Source: Typha latifolia
Lineage: Eukaryota; Streptophyta; Magnoliopsida; Poales; Typhaceae
Length of the DNA stretch: 64,000 nucleotides
Assembly (NCBI GenBank): GCA_019914945.1
Contig: CM034105.1
Span: forward strand, 9,734,001-9,798,000
Reading direction: 5' to 3'
Within the stretch, counting starts at the first letter, position 1; each line of letters starts with the position of its first letter. The notes beneath the pieces are model-generated. The model had not been told where the DNA came from and made no database searches. It was given only the letters and a program-made list of their open reading frames with translations. Positions 1-9,848 of the stretch are shown one piece after another. The translations under genes were made by a program, and so were the position numbers.

Positions 1-235
1 TCTCCATTTGAGGAACACATGATTTTTGAAAGTGCGTGTTTCAACGCTAGCCACCTTCGCGGGATCGGCTTCCACACCTGCAGAAGAGATGAAGTGCCCT
101 AGGTACTCAACTCGTGGCTGCCCCCAAAGCCACTTGCTTTTCTTCACCTTTAGCATGTGCGCCTATAATACCTCCATGACTGTACGTAGGTGGTGTAGGT
201 ACTTGACCTTTGACCTTGCTCTGGAACTAGACCTT
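1..235 (-). pseudogene. Ty3/gypsy reverse-transcriptase fragment (element B, downstream part)
   Basis: Read on the minus strand, this stretch encodes part of a gypsy RT: a YLHHLRTVMEV segment, then KSKWLWGQPRVEYLGHFIS and a following VEADPAKV, the usual layout just after the catalytic YxDD block. One stop interrupts it after MEVL. It is the continuation of the RT fragment at 3569-4143, with about 30-40 codons around the catalytic block missing and 3.3 kb of unrelated DNA between them. The left end runs off the window. The right limit is estimated from loss of similarity and is uncertain by about 15 bp. The product, if ever expressed, would have copied retrotransposon RNA; here it is only a relic. 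Confidence 0.8.
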
Positions 236-3200
236 ACGAAGGCAGTCCTGGGCCCAACTAAACTATTAGAGAGCTCGCCGCAGGCTCAAAGGCATCCACC
301 GGAGACCGACTTTACTCCTTCATCTTTCTCTTTCGCCCTGGATTCCCTTTTGTCTTTCATCAAAGTATCTTATTGAACTTTCGGTGACGTTGTGCTTGGG
401 CTTCTTTCGGGGAAGCGGCTTAGAAGCAAGAAAAGGGCTGCGCGCCACGCCGGTACTAGAAGGAAGCGAGAGATGAAAGCAGCTAGGCATCGGTTTGACT
501 TCGAGATCGAGACCAGCTTCAGACCACTATTGCTAGGACGGGCTTACTTAGACGAGAACAGAGATTCTTTTCTCTCGCTATGCTACTTTCCTCTTTCTTT
601 CCCGAGGGCATTCCTTTCTGAACATAGAGCCAAAGGGTCTTGCCCGGAACTCTATCCCCCCTTTTCCTTCCCTTCTTGAAGAAAACGATACCGAGAACAC
701 CATCCATAAATAAAGGCAATACCACTTTCAAAAATGAAAATACCATCTGCCTCTTCAAATATTCTATTGCTATTCGGGAGAACACAGCCGAGAAAGCTTA
801 CCGCCCGAATCGGGACCCATGCTACTCGTTCTGGTTGAAGTACCTTCGACACCGCTGATTCCATCTTTCTATCCTTCGAGCTAGCCCCATTCCTTGTTGG
901 TCAAGCGCTGCTCTTGTTCTCTTTCCCTTTCTTTGATCGAGCGCAGCGAGAAGCAAGTCTGGCGAACCTTGTGCTCAAAAGCCTTCCTTCTTTTCTTTCG
1001 AAGCCTGAAGCCTCATTGGTTGATCCAGCTCCTGCTGCTCTATCAAATGCCGTCACGTCAATCACGCTTATGAAAAAATAGAAAATAGTATGCCCGTCCG
1101 AAAGGCAATCCTTTTTCGGTGAGGGGAAGAATGGAGGAAAAAAAAGGTTGAAACATGTTGGTCCTGTCCATAACGGGATGAATGAGCGAGCCTACTTCGT
1201 CTTTCGAGCTCCTGCTTCTTTTGATTGAACCTACCCGGACCTAAGTCTTTGAAGCCTTTGTTCCCTTTGTTGCGTACTCAGGCACGTAGGCTTTTTTCAG
1301 CCTTTGATGGGACAATCATCTGACTCTTTCAAAGGCGGGAGAACGCACTTTCTTTCTGCGGGACGAGGACTTGGTGGCCTATATCATTCGAGACTTGGAT
1401 TTGGATGACCTCTCTTTCTCGAGACTAGCTTGAAGACCTAGGCTTTGACGGTTCAGCGAAAATCATTGGACGAATATTGGTCCGCTCGACTTCTTATTCC
1501 AGTGGGTGGGTCCACTATCCTACGTTTTCTAAGAGGGTTAAATAAGTCTCTTGACTTCAAGCGAAAGCATGTTGGTGATCGGCCAAACTTTGAACTGAAG
1601 CAAATCGGTATATCGATAGCCTTAGATACATTCGTTAAGCAATTGGGCTTTATGCCAAAAAGGAGAAAGTACCTCGATTCGGTGGAGTAGGTTCCCTTGG
1701 GCATTCATTAAGGCGAAAGATGGACCGAGCTACAACTTCCTACGGGCTTCTTTGCTTTTCATCCTATTTTGCTAGTGAAATAGTTGAACGAAGACCCGCA
1801 TTATCCATTGGGTGATGGTTGATTCACCAAGACAAGCCAAGAGAAGTAATAAGAAAGAAAAGCGGAATGATGACTCAAAATGAAGGACAACGAAAAGGTA
1901 CCACGAAGAAAGTGCAAAAAAGATGATGAAGGAAATGAGAAAAGGAGGGTACATATAGGAAAGAATCTCCGGACCTTTCATTTTCCCTGACTCCTTTTTG
2001 CTTTTGGACGGCCACTATCTTAGACAGTTAGTTCCCCTAGCTTCCAAGTCAAGGTCCACAACCGACGTTGGCTGCAGGGAGTCGTTTCTGAACTGAAATC
2101 CGCTTAGATCCCGGGCGAGCCCTAACAGAGAGGCTTTGTCATTCAGATAGTGACTGGGCATTTTTTAGCTATGCATCACACACCTCATGTGGATCTAGCT
2201 TTCAACAGCGTCAAAGTTACGTTGGCCAAACCTAAACCTGTGCTCGAGAGATAGTTGTCCATACACTGATAAGGGATGTATGGATTCTCGAGAAGAGAGG
2301 AGCCGTGGTGGTTTTGTTTGTTTGTTTGAGCGGAGGGAGATTGCCCTCGACCGTAGCGAGTCCCTTGTATAGAAATGACTACAAAACTCGGATGGATATG
2401 GATATCGAATGGAAGCACGACTAACACTGGCTTTAAGAAAGACGAAGACTGGCTTTCCTGGCTTGCGTAAGAGAAGCGCTTTCGGCAAGAGGCGGCTAAA
2501 CGAGAAGCTCGCCCGGAAACCTCGTATGGGCCACCGTAATCGGCAATAGTTCGCCGTAGCAGGACTTTTTTAGGATTGTATGGAAGCACTTACCAATGAA
2601 ACCGGGCTGGCTTTTTAATTCCTGCTTTAAATTGAAATACTCCTCCAATCCAAGGTCCAAGGGCGCAGCGGGGAGACAACTAAAAAGACTTCTACTCGGT
2701 GAGGGACTTATACTTCTCCTGGGGCTATCTACTCCAACTGGATGGCCAATGGCTAGAAATGGGTAGGAGGGAATTGCAACTCAAACCCCAGTAAGGCAAC
2801 TCAAAATGTATGAAATATAGGCTAGGCTAGAAAAAATTCAGACAGATAGTCCTCTTGAGCCACCCATCCATCCACGGAGACCCCGGAGGCATCCCACAGT
2901 CAAAATCAGACCTCACCCGCTTGCTTCTCAGGTGACACCGCCCCCTCAGACCTCATTCTCCCACCGCGCAAGCACTATGCCACTACCATTGCACCCGACC
3001 AATTCGGAGCTAAGCGCCAATATAGAGGCCCCGACGGTGGTTCCATTGTTGAGGTTGATCGAGAAGACATTCGAGACTTCTCTTCTCCAAGCTGTCCCGC
3101 CAGCTCGCCCACTCCAACCGCTCCACCCTCTCGAGGATCTGCTTCCTCTCAAAGCTCTCCTCAAGTCCACCAGGTAAGCAAAGCAAGTCAAAGCTCCAAA

Positions 3201-3568
3201 TCTGCCATTGTCGAAAGAAGGCTTTTCGGAAATCTAGTCATTTCGGTTTCGGTCTTACGGTTGAATATGAGGATTTGGTCAATCCAAGAGTTTCAGTTCC
3301 AATAGAAGAATCCCATTGTTGGAAGTCAATGAGTTACCACCCTGAACCTTGTGGTCCTTATGCATAATAATACTATAAGCTTCCCTATATAAGGAGATAC
3401 TAAGCTCTAGATTTCAACCTAGAGCACCAACCCTCACAACCCGAGGGAGGAGGAAACACAAACTAAGGTGGTTACCGCAGGGATAGAGATAACTGGGATC
3501 CTACTTTCCCCCTAGCCATCTTCATTTCATGAATCTTAGCTCTAAGAATCCTCTAGTTCTCCTTAAAA
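236..3568. other. Foreign-looking segment resembling plant mitochondrial intergenic DNA
   Basis: This 3.3-kb block separates the two halves of a gypsy RT. Its base composition is balanced, unlike the AT-rich surroundings. It is full of short CTTTC/GAAAG-type and GAGCGCAGCGAGAAGC-type words that I associate with plant mitochondrial spacers. The open frames inside it (for example an 81-codon frame at 1445-1690 and a 69-codon minus frame at 1772-1981) match no family I know and overlap on both strands, so I do not call them genes. Near 3380-3400 there is a TATATAAGGAG box-like stretch that could belong to an LTR fragment. Mitochondrial origin is inference from sequence style; I see no recognisable mitochondrial gene. 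Confidence 0.45.
2859..3302 (+). other. Unrecognised 148-codon open frame inside the organelle-like segment
   Basis: The frame is open from the stop at 2856-2858 to a TAG at 3303-3305, but it has no convincing ATG near its beginning. It encodes a basic stretch (PPRKHYATTIAPDQFGAKRQ), an acidic VEVDREDIRDF segment and a Ser/Pro-rich linker. The Ser/Pro linker is reminiscent of spacer regions in retroelement polyproteins, but I cannot assign it. A second frame on the same strand (from a GTG at 2932) and one on the minus strand overlap it, so coding is not established. Confidence 0.25.
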
Positions 3569-4143
3569 AGTTGTTGGGGCATTAGCCAGGCCAAAGGGCA
3601 TTACAAGGAACTCATAATGCCCGTCCTGGGTTCGAAGGGCTGTCTTGTGAACGTGGGCTGCCCGGACCCTAATATGGTGACAGCCGGCTCGCAAATCTAG
3701 CTCGGTGAAGATGGTGGCACCATCTAACTCATCTAATAATTCCTCGATAACTGGTATCGAATACCACACAGAATCACCATGAGTTGTCTTTCTTCTACAC
3801 TAGCAGCACTAGCGAGAAGTAAGTGCTATGGCTTGGCTGGATGATGCCTTGGTCCAACATCTCTCATACCAGCTGTGTGATCTCATCTTTTTGGGCATGT
3901 GGATACTGGTAAGGCCTCATGTTAGCTGGTCCGGCTCCTAGTGTGATCTTGATCTGATGATCGTCGTCTCGAATCGATGTTAGTCCATGTGGCTCTTCGA
4001 AGACCTGAACAAACCCTTGGAGAAGTAAGTCCAAATCGGCGGCTATTGTGTTACCTATGTTCGGTTCCTCTATGGTTGAGACCAACTGCATCAACAAGCC
4101 TTGGCAGCCAGCTTGTGGTAACCCAATTAGGGCTTGAAGGCTA
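3569..4143 (-). pseudogene. Ty3/gypsy protease-RT fragment (element B, upstream part)
   Basis: On the minus strand, 4143 down to 3569 encodes the linker from protease to RT and the first RT blocks. A DRNHR-like block is degraded (DDDHQIKITLGAGPANMRPY). It is followed by YPHAQKDEITQLV and, after stops and a frame change, by [29 protein letters not shown] and [17 protein letters not shown], the conserved RT motifs before the catalytic aspartates. The fragment breaks immediately after APTTF at about 3569 and resumes at 235. Its right edge is cut by the LTR of element A at 4144. Inactive remnant. Confidence 0.88.
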
Positions 4144-4973
4144 TGATACACCTTGCTAGAGTCTTTTCTTTCAATTAATTATTTATTTTTAGAAAAATAA
4201 AGCTTTCTGTTGGTCGTGTTCAAATGCGGAAGGGGGCGCATTTGAACGCCTCTGCGAATACCTACATCAGTTCATAAGAATAGAGAACGTAAAATATGTG
4301 TTCAAACGTGGTCGGGCACATTCGAATGCCTGCGTGCAAATGCCTACATCAGTTCGCATCCACAGAGAACGTCTTTTGTGTGTTCGAACGTGGTCAACCC
4401 TGTTCGAATGCGATCAGCGAGAGTCCAGTAGAATTAGGATTAATAATTATTATTTTGACTTGTTAGCTATCCTCTACAAATTATTATGATGAATGAGTAT
4501 TGGTTTCTATCCTCCTTTATCCTCTCTCAAGTCTCTCTACCCTAATGTCCCTCCTCCCTCTTAACCAACTAGCCACCTCTACCATTGGCAAGGTCTCATC
4601 TATCTTCTAATCTCCCTCGTCTATCGAGTCCTCCCCCTTCCTTGGGATCTCGACCACTTCTCCCCCTTCATTTTTATCCCTTAAACTATATCAACCATCC
4701 ACCCTTATCTCCATTATCATCCATAACCTTATCATCCACTCTACCCGTCACCACCACCATCACCCCATTATATCATATTTTCATCCTAGTTTTATTTCAA
4801 ATCTGCAAAGGAAGTAAATATAAAAAATGTAGATCAGGAAGTTACGAATCGATCAACCTTAGTTTCATAATTTTCTGACTATGGAGAATAATTAGTAAAT
4901 ATTTTCCTTTGGTTGCGCGGATTGCTTCCTACAATCAATCTAGATCTTGAATGGATCATTCTGTAACCTATCA
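4144..4973 (+). repeat. 5' LTR of gypsy element A
   Basis: The 830-bp LTR begins TGATACACCTTG and ends ACCTATCA, and a primer-binding site follows at once. It matches the LTR at 57216-58036 along its length (same start, same CCTCC/CTCTC tract, same AAGTTGTAGATCAGGAAGTTA-type block near the 3' end) and the reverse copy at 7204-8009. Between 4210 and 4430 it carries several TTCGAA/TTCAAA/TTTGAA words of the GTTCGAAC family, partly decayed here. It interrupts the minus-strand gypsy B. Confidence 0.85.
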
Positions 4974-4986
4974 TTGGTATCAAAGC
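4974..4986 (+). promoter_or_regulatory. Primer-binding site of element A (initiator tRNA-Met type)
   Basis: TTGGTATCAAAGC directly abuts the LTR end. It matches the usual TTGGTATCAGAGC complement of the initiator tRNA-Met 3' end with one change. This fixes the LTR boundary and the plus orientation of the element. Confidence 0.85.
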
Positions 4987-6478
4987 CACGCAAACCTCGG
5001 ACCTCCATTAATGGTGGAGACAAGGAAGATGGCAATAACAAGGAGATCAATGCAGAGCACACCAACAAGGCAAGACTCAATCCATGAAAACCCTAACCGA
5101 GAGGCCGATTCCCTTGGGGTGGCCAAGGTAGGACCGAGTCAACCAACGTCCATGGGTGTGAACATGGGCTTGGTGGATGAACTTAGGGGCATGTTCCAAA
5201 TATTTCTGCATCGAGTGGATGCAATGTAGAATGATCATAATGCCTTGAAAGAATATATCATGAACCAATCGGCTTCGTCATCTCCTCGACGAAGATTGGT
5301 GCCTCAAGAAAGACCAGCGGTGGGACCACACTAAACCGATACCCCACATGTCCAGGTATGACATGTTAATGTTAATGATCTTCTTTTACCTATTCCTACA
5401 CATCATCCCCCACCTTCAATACCCAACCCGAGACCGGCGGTGGTGGAACCCGAAAGGCGTTCGGCACCGGTGCACTTCATCGATAAAGAAGATTGGGACG
5501 TAGAGGATGAAGTTGATCCCTTCAGAGATGGTGATGGGAGTGCTCGAGGATTCAGAGGAGAGCAACAAGCACAGTGGTTCAGACTTGAACCAATGATCTT
5601 TCGCAAGCCTAATAATGCTATCCAGGGGAGAACCGCATGCTTGAACTTTATAAAATTCCAAGGCAGTGATCCAACGGATTGGGTGTTTCAAGTGGAGCAA
5701 TACTTTGATTGTCAAGGGACAGCGGAGGACGCAAAGGTACCGATGGCAAGCTTTCACCTCCATGGAACAACATTGCATTAGTATCGTCCATTCATGGTGG
5801 AGGATTTACTAGTTGGGTAGACTTTTGTAAGAGGATTACACGTAAATTTGGGACAACGGCGTATGAAGATTTTGCTACCACATTAAGCAAGATGGTTCAG
5901 AGGACAACCGTATTAGGGTACCAAGTAGAATTTGAAAGAGTTAGTAGTCATTGTGAGCCACCTTGGCCTGAACCGACATTAATGAGCACCTTTATTTTAA
6001 GATTATGGGAGGAGATCCAAGCGGATGTTCATGCTCTCTTTCCTACCACTCTTTAGGAGGCTTTTGAGAAAGTCGTCAGGATGGAGCAAAAGCATAAGGC
6101 TTTCAAGATGGCAGCGAAAGTAAGTTGCGGCAACCGAGATGGGCGGTTTGCGCCGAGAACGCCGATTGGAAATTCTACGGGTTCAAAGGCAGCGGCTGCT
6201 AGTATTAGAGCACAACCACCCTTCAGACCCTCTTATGATGTTAGAGGAGGCACAAGACCCCCTGCTCGAACTCTCTCACCTGCCTAGGTGGAGGAGCGAA
6301 GAGCAAAGGGCCTTTGCTTTCAATGCGATGAACGTTTCACCCCCGGTCATCGGTGTTCCAAATTGATAGGGAGTGTGATCCTCATCGACGATCTCGAGGC
6401 AGACGATGAGGTTGTTGGTGATGGAGAGTATCTAGAGAAGGTCCATTAGGAGGACGTAGAGGAAGGCGCGGAGGAAGA
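4987..6478 (+). pseudogene. Gypsy element A gag (capsid and zinc knuckle), broken
   Basis: The capsid portion is recognisable in pieces. An N-terminal segment begins near 5011 (VETRKMAITRRSMQ). A capsid core follows at 5630-5780 (LNFIKFQGSDPTDWVFQVEQYF, then VPMASFHLHG). The next piece is at 5790-6056 (FTSWVDFCKRITRKFGTTAYEDF) and leads into a FEKVVRMEQKHKAFK helix. At about 6288-6370 a retroviral-type zinc knuckle, CFQCDERFTPGHRC, keeps its Cys and His ligands. The pieces lie in at least two frames with in-frame stops, so no full gag could be made. Gag would package the element RNA. Confidence 0.85.
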
Positions 6479-6960
6479 TATCCAAGCTAAGATATCTATG
6501 CATGCATATTCGGGTACTTCCGCGCCGAGGACATTGCGGGTGGACGAACTCGTTAGAAAGTATTGTGTGCACATCCTTGTCAATTTAGAGAGTACACACA
6601 ACTTTCTAGATGAAAGGTTTGTGAGGAAGTTGGGTTTGGACGCTGAACCGACTGCAGGGTTTGATATCGCTATTGGAGACGGCACGAAGCTACGAGCGGA
6701 GAGTTTGTGTTGCCAAGTCAGTATACAGGTGCAAGGACACGACATCATTGTGGACTTGTATCTGTTGGCTTTGCGAGGAGAGGATATTGTCCTTGGAACT
6801 TAGTGGTTGCATAGCTTGGGACCCGTCACATTTGATTTTTGAAGCATGCGGATAAAATTTAAACAAGGAAACAAAGAGGTGCGGCTTGATGGCGTTCGGT
6901 CTCTGCCAATTCCAGTGATATAGCCAATGGTGGGGCTACCTTGTGCTGAGTGATTGGGCC
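6479..6960 (+). pseudogene. Gypsy element A aspartic protease, catalytic site lost
   Basis: The 101-codon frame at 6498-6803 is a retropepsin. HILVNLESTHNFLDERFVRKLG aligns with the family's LIDSGSTHNF block, but the catalytic D-S-G is replaced by N-L-E. The second half (GEDIVLGT, then a TAG in place of the Gln codon, then WLHSLGPVTFDF) shows the flap-distal GxxxVLGxxWL motif broken by a stop. The protease that matures Gag-Pol would therefore be inactive even without the frameshifts. Confidence 0.8.
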
Positions 6961-7203
6961 TATCTTCTTTAGTTAGGACCAGTAGGAGATGAGCCTCAAA
7001 TGAGTCTAGGTACTACAATTGAATTGTCTAATTTATTAGATAAATTTGCCACTAAGGCGAACGGCGAATCATCGATAGAGATTGTGCCCGGGGCTGCACC
7101 GACGAACGTGAGACCGTATCAGTATCCACATGTGTAGAAGGAAATTATCTCCAAGATGGTGTCCCGAGATGCTGGAACAAGGCCTCATACAACCAAGTCA
7201 TAG

Positions 7204-8009
7204 TAATGAGTTCTCAAACCAAAGATCAGCTAAAGAATGATTCCTTCTAGATCTGGATGTAGTATAGAAATTAGTCCGAGCAACTGTGGGAAAATACTTA
7301 TCAAATATTTTTTGGTAGTCAACAAATTACGAAACTAAGTGGATTCGATTCGTACCTTCCTGATCTACAACTTTCGTATTTATGCCCTTCACATATTCGA
7401 AATAATTGGGACGAAAACACAGAATAATGTGGGTGATGGTGGTGGTGACGAGTGGAGTGGATATTAGGGTTATAGATGGGTATGGAGATAAAGGTGGATT
7501 GTGGATGTGATTTAGGGATATAGATGAAGGGAACAAAGTGGTCGAGATCTTAAAGAAGAGGGGTGGCTCGACAGTTGAGGGAGATTAGAAATTAGGAGAA
7601 ACCTTACCAATAGTAAAGATGGAAGGATGGTGAAGAGGGAGGAGGGAGATTAGGTTAAATAGATGATAGAGAGGCAAGAAATCAATATTCCAATAGCATA
7701 ATGAATTTGGTTGCCATCTACAAATATATAGAGGCTAGCCAACAAGTCCTCAAACAATATGTAACCCTAATCCTAGAAGATTCCCGCCGATCGGGTTCGA
7801 ACGCACAAAATACGTTCTTTGTATGTGCGAACGCGATGCAGGCGTTCGAATGCACAATATGCACTCTCTGTATTTGCGAACTTGATGCAGGTGTTCGTAA
7901 GGGCGTTCAAACGCGACCCCTCATGTGTTCAAATGCGACTTACAGGAGTTTTATTTAGATGAAAATAAACAACTAATGTAGTAAGAAAAGATCCTAACTA
8001 AATGTATCA
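7204..8009 (-). repeat. Solo LTR of the element A family, nested in element A's RT
   Basis: This 806-bp block is the reverse complement of the LTR family at 4144-4973 and 57216-58036. Its ends are TAATGAG (from TGATAAG, one base mutated) and TGTATCA. It is flanked by the 5-bp direct repeat CATAG (7199-7203 and 8010-8014). Removing the block plus one CATAG restores the RT frame across the junction, which proves it as an insertion. No internal element sequence is left, so it is a solo LTR produced by LTR-LTR recombination. It carries several GTTCGAAC-type words at about 7795-7935. Confidence 0.93.
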
Positions 8010-8557
8010 CATAGCTCTTACTCATCACCCATGTTATTAGTGCGGAAGAAGGATGGGTCATGGCATTTTTATGTCGACTATCGGGCGCTAAATGCTATCA
8101 CCGTCAAGGACTAGTATCCCATTTCGGTCATAAAGGAGCTGCTGAACGAGCTTGTAGAGGCGACCATATTCAGCAAACTTGACTTGACGGTCAAGTATTA
8201 TCAAATTAGAGTTCACCCGGCGGATGCGCACAAAACTGTATTTCCGACTCTGGACGGGCACTATGGGTGATGCCCTTGGGTCTCACCAATGCTCCAACAA
8301 CTTTTCAAGGCCTCATGAATGATATTTTTCTGCCCCTACTGCAGCGGAATGTCTTTTTATTCTTTGATAACATTTTGGTGTATAGTAGGACTGAAATGGA
8401 GCATTGGCGGCATTTAGAAAATGTGCTGAATTTGATGAAGCAAAACCAGTTGAAGATTAAAACGACCAAGTGCCTATGGGGAGTACCACAAGTGGAGTAT
8501 TTATGCCACATCATCACAGTGGAAGGAGTGGCGGCAGATCCTCAAAATGTGGCGTGC

Positions 8558-8929
8558 ATGACAGCTTGGCCAATCCTTACTTCCACCACAAGATTGCAAG
8601 GATTCTTAAGGCTGACTGGGTATTATCGCCACTTCATTGCCGGGTATGGCAAGATCGCTGCTCCTCTCACTCCTTTACTGAGGAAGGACTCTTTTAGATG
8701 GATGGAGGAAGCCACTATAGCCTTTGAAGAATTGAAAATTGCAATGACAGCTTGGCCGATCCCTACTTCCACCACAAGATTGCAAGGATTCTTGGGGCTG
8801 ATAGGGTATTATCGCCGCTTCATCGCCGGGTATGGCAAGATCGCTACTCTTCTCACTTCTTTGCTGAGGAAAAACTATTTTCGATGGACGGAGGAAGGCA
8901 CTATAGCCTTTGAAAAATTAAAACTGCAA
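8558..8929 (+). repeat. 186-bp tandem duplication inside the RT frame
   Basis: Two consecutive 186-bp units, 8558-8743 and 8744-8929, each encode 62 residues beginning MTAWPI and containing TRLQGFL and YYR.FIAGYGKIA. Both keep the reading frame. A third ATGACA at 8930 starts the normal downstream sequence, so repeated GCATGACA/GCAATGACA words flank the units. The copies differ at several positions, so the duplication is not recent. Confidence 0.9.
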
Positions 8930-9616
8930 TGACAATGGCGCCCATTCTAGCTCTACCGAACTTCACCAAATTATTCATTGTGGAATGCGATACATCGGGA
9001 GTTGGCATAGGAGTTATACTAATGCAAGGAGGACGTCCAGTAGCCTTTCTCAACAAGGCTTTATCACAGAAATTCCAACATTATCAACCTACAAGAGGGA
9101 GATGTTGGCAATCCTACATGAGGTGACAAGGTGGAGGCCTTATTTAATCGGTAGGCAATTCATTATTTGAACTGATTAAAGGAGCCTTTCATACTTTTTG
9201 GGACAGCGCATTCACACTCCGGCACAACATAGATGGCTCACAAAATTTCTAGGGGATGATTATGAAATTCAATTCAAGAAGGGGACGAAAAATAGAGCGG
9301 CAGATGCACTATCGCACCAACCCAATACCGCCGAGCTCGCAGCCTTTTCTTCTCCCTCATTTTCCTTCCTTGATGAGCTGAGGTATGCATGTACATCTGA
9401 CCCAGATGTTATGAGGTTGTCACAGGAGGTATTGGATAATCCGGAGCGCCATCCGGAGTTGGAGAACCGAGGCAGTTTGCTGCTGGACTGCGGGTGCATT
9501 AGGGTGCCCGCAAATGACGAATTGCGACAGAAATTATTGGAGCACTTCCACCAAACTCTTGAGGCTGGTCATAATGGTGTCTTGAGGACTTATAGGAAGA
9601 TATCACAGAGCTGCAC
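8930..9616 (+). pseudogene. Gypsy element A RNase H and start of integrase, truncated
   Basis: RNase H follows RT with the segment [19 protein letters not shown] (first catalytic Asp region), [18 protein letters not shown], and then, after a frameshift, [22 protein letters not shown] frame from 9198 gives HRWLTKFLGDDYEIQFKKG and an ADALSHQ segment, where ADALSR is usual. The zinc-binding start of integrase follows (HFHQTLEAGHNGVLRTYRKI, with the HHCC histidines). The element stops abruptly at 9616, where the long-LTR element begins, so the integrase core is missing. Confidence 0.88.
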
Positions 9617-9829
9617 GTTAATAGGTTTATTTGGTTAATAATATGATTTAATTGGTGATGGGTTATGTGATCATGGATATGTTAGCAGGTAGTATTTGAT
9701 GATGTCATGATTGTATGTGTATAAGAGAGTATCTATGCGTGACGGGCCCCGCCCGTCCTATTGTGTGCGCCGCGCGTGCCGTGTGAGCGCGTGGGCGTGC
9801 ACGTGCCCATGCCGGGCGGGGGCGTTACA
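9617..9829 (+). repeat. Truncated 5' LTR of a long-LTR non-coding element
   Basis: These 213 bp match the last 214 bp of the LTR ending at 16456 (16243-16456), roughly 90% by eye. They include the GC-rich tail with the imperfect hairpin GACGGG-CCCCG-CCCGTC (9741-9757) and the terminal GGCGTTACA. The first 3.2 kb of the 5' LTR is missing. The break coincides with the end of gypsy element A, pointing to a deletion joining the two. Confidence 0.85.
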
Positions 9830-9836
9830 ATTCAGG

Positions 9837-9848
9837 TGGTATCAGAGC
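9837..9848 (+). promoter_or_regulatory. Primer-binding site of the long-LTR element
   Basis: TGGTATCAGAGC lies 7 bp after the LTR end. It is an exact match to the standard initiator tRNA-Met primer site used by plant LTR retrotransposons. It identifies 9829 as a 5' LTR end and the element as plus-oriented. Confidence 0.9.

Larger units (their letters stand above)
6990..8929 (+). pseudogene. Gypsy element A reverse transcriptase, interrupted and duplicated
   Basis: The RT begins with the NVRPYQYPHV block (about 7105-7140). It is interrupted by a solo LTR (7204-8009) and resumes at 8015 with MLLVRKKDGSWHFYVDYRALN, then MPLGLTNAPTTFQGLMNDIF and, near 8362, FFDNILVYS. The last is the catalytic F-x-D-D box with the second Asp changed to Asn. 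A premature TGA lies just before MPLGL. From 8558 the thumb/connection segment occurs twice in frame. The order of blocks is otherwise normal for a Ty3/gypsy RT. Inactive. Confidence 0.9.

Noticed and set aside
519..864. Four overlapping frames of 70-95 codons
   Set aside because: They overlap on both strands, match no family and lie in the organelle-like segment; no basis to call any of them.
3470..3500. rRNA-like words (TAAGGTGGTTACCGCAGGGATA)
   Set aside because: The match to large-subunit rRNA style is too short and is not followed by further rRNA sequence.
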